Positions 60,878-64,000 of a stretch of DNA of 64,000 nt are shown piece by piece. Each line of letters opens with the position of its first letter. Position 1 is the first letter of the stretch. The DNA lies in the NCBI GenBank assembly GCA_958510875.1, contig OY294068.1:14299282-14363281 (forward strand), written 5' to 3'. Under the pieces are notes generated by a model, which ran no database searches, had not been told where the DNA came from, and worked only from the letters and a program-made list of their open reading frames with translations. The translations under genes and the position numbers were made by a program. The stretch comes from Endomychus coccineus (taxonomy: Eukaryota > Arthropoda > Insecta > Coleoptera > Endomychidae).

Positions 60878-61813
60878 CAGGGTGTCTCAGTTTTTTCGTT
60901 CATAACTTCGGCAAACGATAGAACTTCTAAAAATAATAGGGGTCTTTCATATAAAATTTTTCTCTAAATCACTTCGTATTCGAGTTACGTTGGAAGTGAA
61001 AAAAAAATTTTCGTTTTTTACGGATATCTCCGGAACCGTTCATAGTACAGAAAACAGCTTTTGTAAGCAATTTCTACTCATAGTAAGCTATGTTTTGTGA
61101 GATGAAAATTTTTTTTTTACTCATAATTGGTCAAGATTTTAAAGGGGTGGTGGTTGTTTTTCTCCCCAACTTCTACGCCACTGGAAAAAGTACGGTTTTG
61201 AGATGCCCATTTAAACCACCAATGTTTTCTACACAAAAAAGGTACTTGATCATAAGCTCTAAAGTTGACAGTTTTCGAGAAAAAACAACTTTTATGTTGA
61301 AAAACATGGTCAATGTTTTGCTTTTGTTACTTGTTCTAACGTTTATATCAATTTTGTTTAATTAGTAAAAAAAGATTTTACGAGTATTTCAAAAAATTTA
61401 CCATGTTTTTCTCGAAAACGGTGAACTTTAGAGCTTATGACCAAGAGTACCTTTTCTGTGTAGAAAACATTGGCGGTTCAAACGGGCATCTCAAAACCGT
61501 ACTTTTTCCAGTGGCGTAGAAGATGGGGAGAAAAACAACCACTACCTCTTCAAAATCTTCACCAATTAGGAATAAAAAAAATTTTATCGCACAAAACATA
61601 GCTTACTATGAGTAGAAATTGCTTACAAAAGCTGTTTTTTGTATGATGAACGGTTCCGGAGATGTTCGCAAAAAACAAAATTTTTTTTTCAATTTCAACC
61701 CTGTATCTCGAAAACGAAGTGATTTAGAGAAAAATTTTATATGAAAGATCCCTATTATTTTTAGAAGTTCTATCGTTTGCCGAAGTTATGAACGAAAAAA
61801 CTGAAACACCCTG
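60878..61813. mobile_element. Foldback element with very long arms
   Basis: 936 bp between TA dinucleotides, with ends CAGGGTGTCTCAG and CTGAAACACCCTG. About 415 bp on each side are inverted copies with few differences, leaving a centre of roughly 100 bp near 61300-61400. Landmarks paired across the centre include CGGCAAACGATAGAACTTCT and GTGGCGTAGAAG with its complement. No transposase. TA flanks suggest mobilisation by a Tc1/mariner-type transposase. Confidence 0.88.
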
Positions 61814-62642
61814 TATAATTAATTCATTCATGAAAGGAAATCATTACACACTTATCGTGTATTTGAAATAGTGAAACAGAAAATTTTTATAATATAAATT
61901 ATTATTGAATGAGTATTTCCACTATAATTTAAATAACAAGCAATGAATAGAGATACTTTTTCACTAGGAAACAACAAAACTAACGGAATACTCAATAATA
62001 TGTATGAATAAAGTAAACAAAGTGACTTTTTATTTTCAGTATTCAGAAAGAATATAGTAAGTTGAAAGTTCTTATAACACGCTTAAAAACGTTCCAATTT
62101 CCTTTTAAATCATTTTTTAAACGCCTTTGGGTTATTTTCCAACCAGTATCAAGAGAAACTTGCAAAGAGTATAATCAGAATACACATTTTGACATATCTA
62201 TTGCATTACGACTTCCGGTTTAGCGAGAAATTATCTTAAACATTAATTTATGAATGAATCGCTTTTTTCGCCTTTTTTGTTGAAGTCAAAATGTTCATCG
62301 TTTGTTTCATTTTGACTGGTTGGAAAATAGAGAAACAATGACAGAAAAGAAATCTTGTCAACCTGTATATTGCATGAATGACATTTAGCTTGTAAACGTT
62401 GACATTTTACGCGATAGTACATAACTCATATAATTGTAAATATAAATTCCTATTGATATAAATACCTATAGATAATTGCATCATGTTCATTTCTTCCTAC
62501 CAAATCAAGATCATGAAGCTACGAGATTCTTATTACGTCATAAAATTACAAAATTTCAATATTTGCCAGTTTTATCAATACCTAACTTACTTGTTATCTC
62601 AAACATAAATAGAAGTATTGATCCCACGAACAACTTATTGGA
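61814..62642. other. Region 3' of the hemomucin-like gene
   Basis: Should contain that gene's 3' UTR on the - strand. I saw no clear poly(A) signal close to the stop and no other gene. Confidence 0.4.
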
Positions 62643-63410
62643 TTATTTCGTTTCCGTAGATTTTGGAGGAATTGTTTTTTGTGTGTTATCAACTACCTTA
62701 CCAGTTTCTGCAACCGGTTTTTGGGCCTGACCGCCTGTATTTGTAGTAGGGTTTTGGTTTTGCACTGCTGGCTTTGTTTGAGGAATTGATTTTGGAGGTA
62801 CAGTATTTGGTTTTGGGGTAGGTGGTGGAGTATTTGATTCTGGGACAGTCTTTGGAGTTGGAGGTGGCGTGGTTGGTTTTGGTACGGTTTTTGTCGAGGG
62901 ACTTGCGGTTGCTGGTGGATTGGTTGGTTTTGGAACCGCTGTCGTAGACGGACTTGGAGTTGGACGAGGAGTGGTTGATTTTGGTACAGATGGACTAGGG
63001 GTTGGAGGTGGGGTCGTTGGTTTTGGTGCGGTTTTCGTAGTCGGCTTTGGAGGAGGAGGCGTTGTAGTTTGTTTGACTGTCTCTTTTTTCGGCTGTGGTG
63101 GCGGAGTGGAGTTTTTCGTTTCTGAGCCGGTTTTTTCAGGTGCGCCGAAGCAAGACCTCTTTTTTAGAACGTGTAAATCGACGTCTTGCTGCAAATGACT
63201 CCAACCGACATTTTCGAGAGGAATACGAGCCATGTAATCGTTGAAAGGCGATCCCAAGTATAATGTATTTTTAGAAATCAGAACCTCACAAATTGCGCTT
63301 AAGCTGTTATTGGAATGGATGCTGTCTAAGATTTGGCCACTGTTGGAAATGTGTAAGATGGTGGTGCGATGGGTTGATAAATAACTAGAGGTGTAGTGGA
63401 AATGACCCAC
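62643..63410 (-). CDS. Last coding exon of a hemomucin/APMAP-like gene
   Basis: The exon begins after TTTTTTACAG and encodes 255 residues in phase 0, ending in TAA. The first ~75 residues (HISNSGQILDSIHSNNS, CEVLISKNTLYLGSPFNDYM, then ARIPL) match the last blades of the strictosidine-synthase-like propeller of APMAP. From about residue 100 to the end lies a Pro/Thr/Ser/Lys-rich tail with recurring PKPTTPPPTP-like units, a mucin-type region likely to be O-glycosylated. A propeller plus Thr-rich mucin tail is the layout of Drosophila hemomucin, a haemocyte and gut surface protein. The membrane anchor and earlier blades lie beyond 64000. Transcription converges on the guanylate cyclase gene. Confidence 0.85.
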   Translation of the reverse strand: MGHFHYTSSYLSTHRTTILHISNSGQILDSIHSNNSLSAICEVLISKNTLYLGSPFNDYMARIPLENVGWSHLQQDVDLHVLKKRSCFGAPEKTGSETKNSTPPPQPKKETVKQTTTPPPPKPTTKTAPKPTTPPPTPSPSVPKSTTPRPTPSPSTTAVPKPTNPPATASPSTKTVPKPTTPPPTPKTVPESNTPPPTPKPNTVPPKSIPQTKPAVQNQNPTTNTGGQAQKPVAETGKVVDNTQKTIPPKSTETK

Positions 63411-64000
63411 CTGTAAAAAAATTATTCACATTAACCTTGGAAGTAGATATCAGACTAGAGTAGGCTCAGTTTAGCTAGGCTGCTCTAGCAGAGGGTTTGT
63501 ATTTTGATGAAATGTATAGACAGTCGTAGAGAGCACATAGAACAAATCTACCTAGATCATTCTGTGACCTGTATACCCTATTTTAGCAGGTATCTCTACA
63601 TAGTTGGCCTAGCCAGAGCTTCGAGCGACAACCCTTAGAGCTCTATGATACGTAGACTTGTAGACTTCCAAAAAGAGGTCCAGCTAGAGTCAAAGATGTT
63701 AAACAGTAACCTAGAAACGGATCTGGCCGTCAGTAAGTGATGCAGAGACTGATAATTCCGATATTTGCAAAGATGTCAACACTGTCTACCGTAGGGGGCA
63801 CAGTAACCTAATGCTGTCATTTACACATTCAAAACAATAATATTCTTGTGTTACTATTAGTTGTGGCAAACGGAAATGGCCAATATATTAATATATATAT
63901 TAATCTTCGATTAAATCGGGTCTTCGAGTAGTAGTGTGAAGATAGATATATTGGTTGTAAGATTCGGTTACAAAAAACCCGATCTATGCTGACCAAACAG
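63411..64000 (-). other. Intron of the hemomucin-like gene (partial)
   Basis: No exon recognised between the acceptor at 63411 and the window end. An AT dinucleotide-rich patch lies near 63880-63905. Confidence 0.6.

Noticed and set aside
62869..63198. Gly/Val-rich + strand frame
   Set aside because: Antisense shadow of the Pro/Thr-rich mucin tail.

Overview
The window looks like AT-rich nuclear DNA of an insect, perhaps a beetle. The order is an inference, based on the gene families and mobile elements present, and cannot be proven from this sequence. Three things are clearly genic: a receptor guanylate cyclase on the + strand, three carbonyl reductase genes on the - strand inside one of its introns, and the 3' end of a hemomucin/APMAP-like gene on the - strand at the right edge. 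Two tRNA genes also lie inside a cyclase intron, antisense to it. Nearly everything else recognisable is mobile DNA.

Layout. 1-17.3 kb is a transposon graveyard: a Helentron remnant with helicase and endonuclease pieces, two 5'-truncated LINEs, fossil mariners, and a three-deep nest of DNA transposons at 10.7-14.0 kb. From 17346 to 56854 runs the guanylate cyclase gene. Eighteen coding exons join in frame with GT-AG introns and give 997 residues; the 5' exons were not found. A further 78-bp in-frame exon candidate at 19770-19847 would add 26 residues. The 19.1-kb intron 24055-43163 carries the three SDR genes (28146-25449, 35991-33187, 42034-36731, all -), which share one four-exon architecture. 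Their introns, and the gaps between the genes, are filled with hAT, LINE, Penelope-like and Tc1/mariner-like insertions. Later cyclase introns hold another hAT element, a Penelope-like element in an inverted-repeat setting, a LINE RNase H remnant and a dead mariner.

Right of the cyclase stop lies a 1.5-kb DD41D-type element (57190-58687). Its 360-codon transposase frame is open, but one catalytic Asp is replaced by Asn. A 0.94-kb near-perfect foldback follows at 60878-61813. Then comes the last coding exon of the hemomucin-like gene, whose Pro/Thr-rich mucin tail ends at 62643; this gene converges on the cyclase gene.

How the genes fit together. The cyclase is a single-pass receptor (ligand-binding ectodomain, transmembrane helix, kinase-homology domain, catalytic domain) predicted to make cGMP. 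The nested reductases are cytosolic NADPH-dependent SDR enzymes with no evident functional link to it; their position is best read as tandem duplication inside an intron. No bacterial-type operon, CRISPR array or clearly new enzymatic system is visible. The most interesting material is the nested gene array, the candidate cassette exon and several well-delimited transposon histories.
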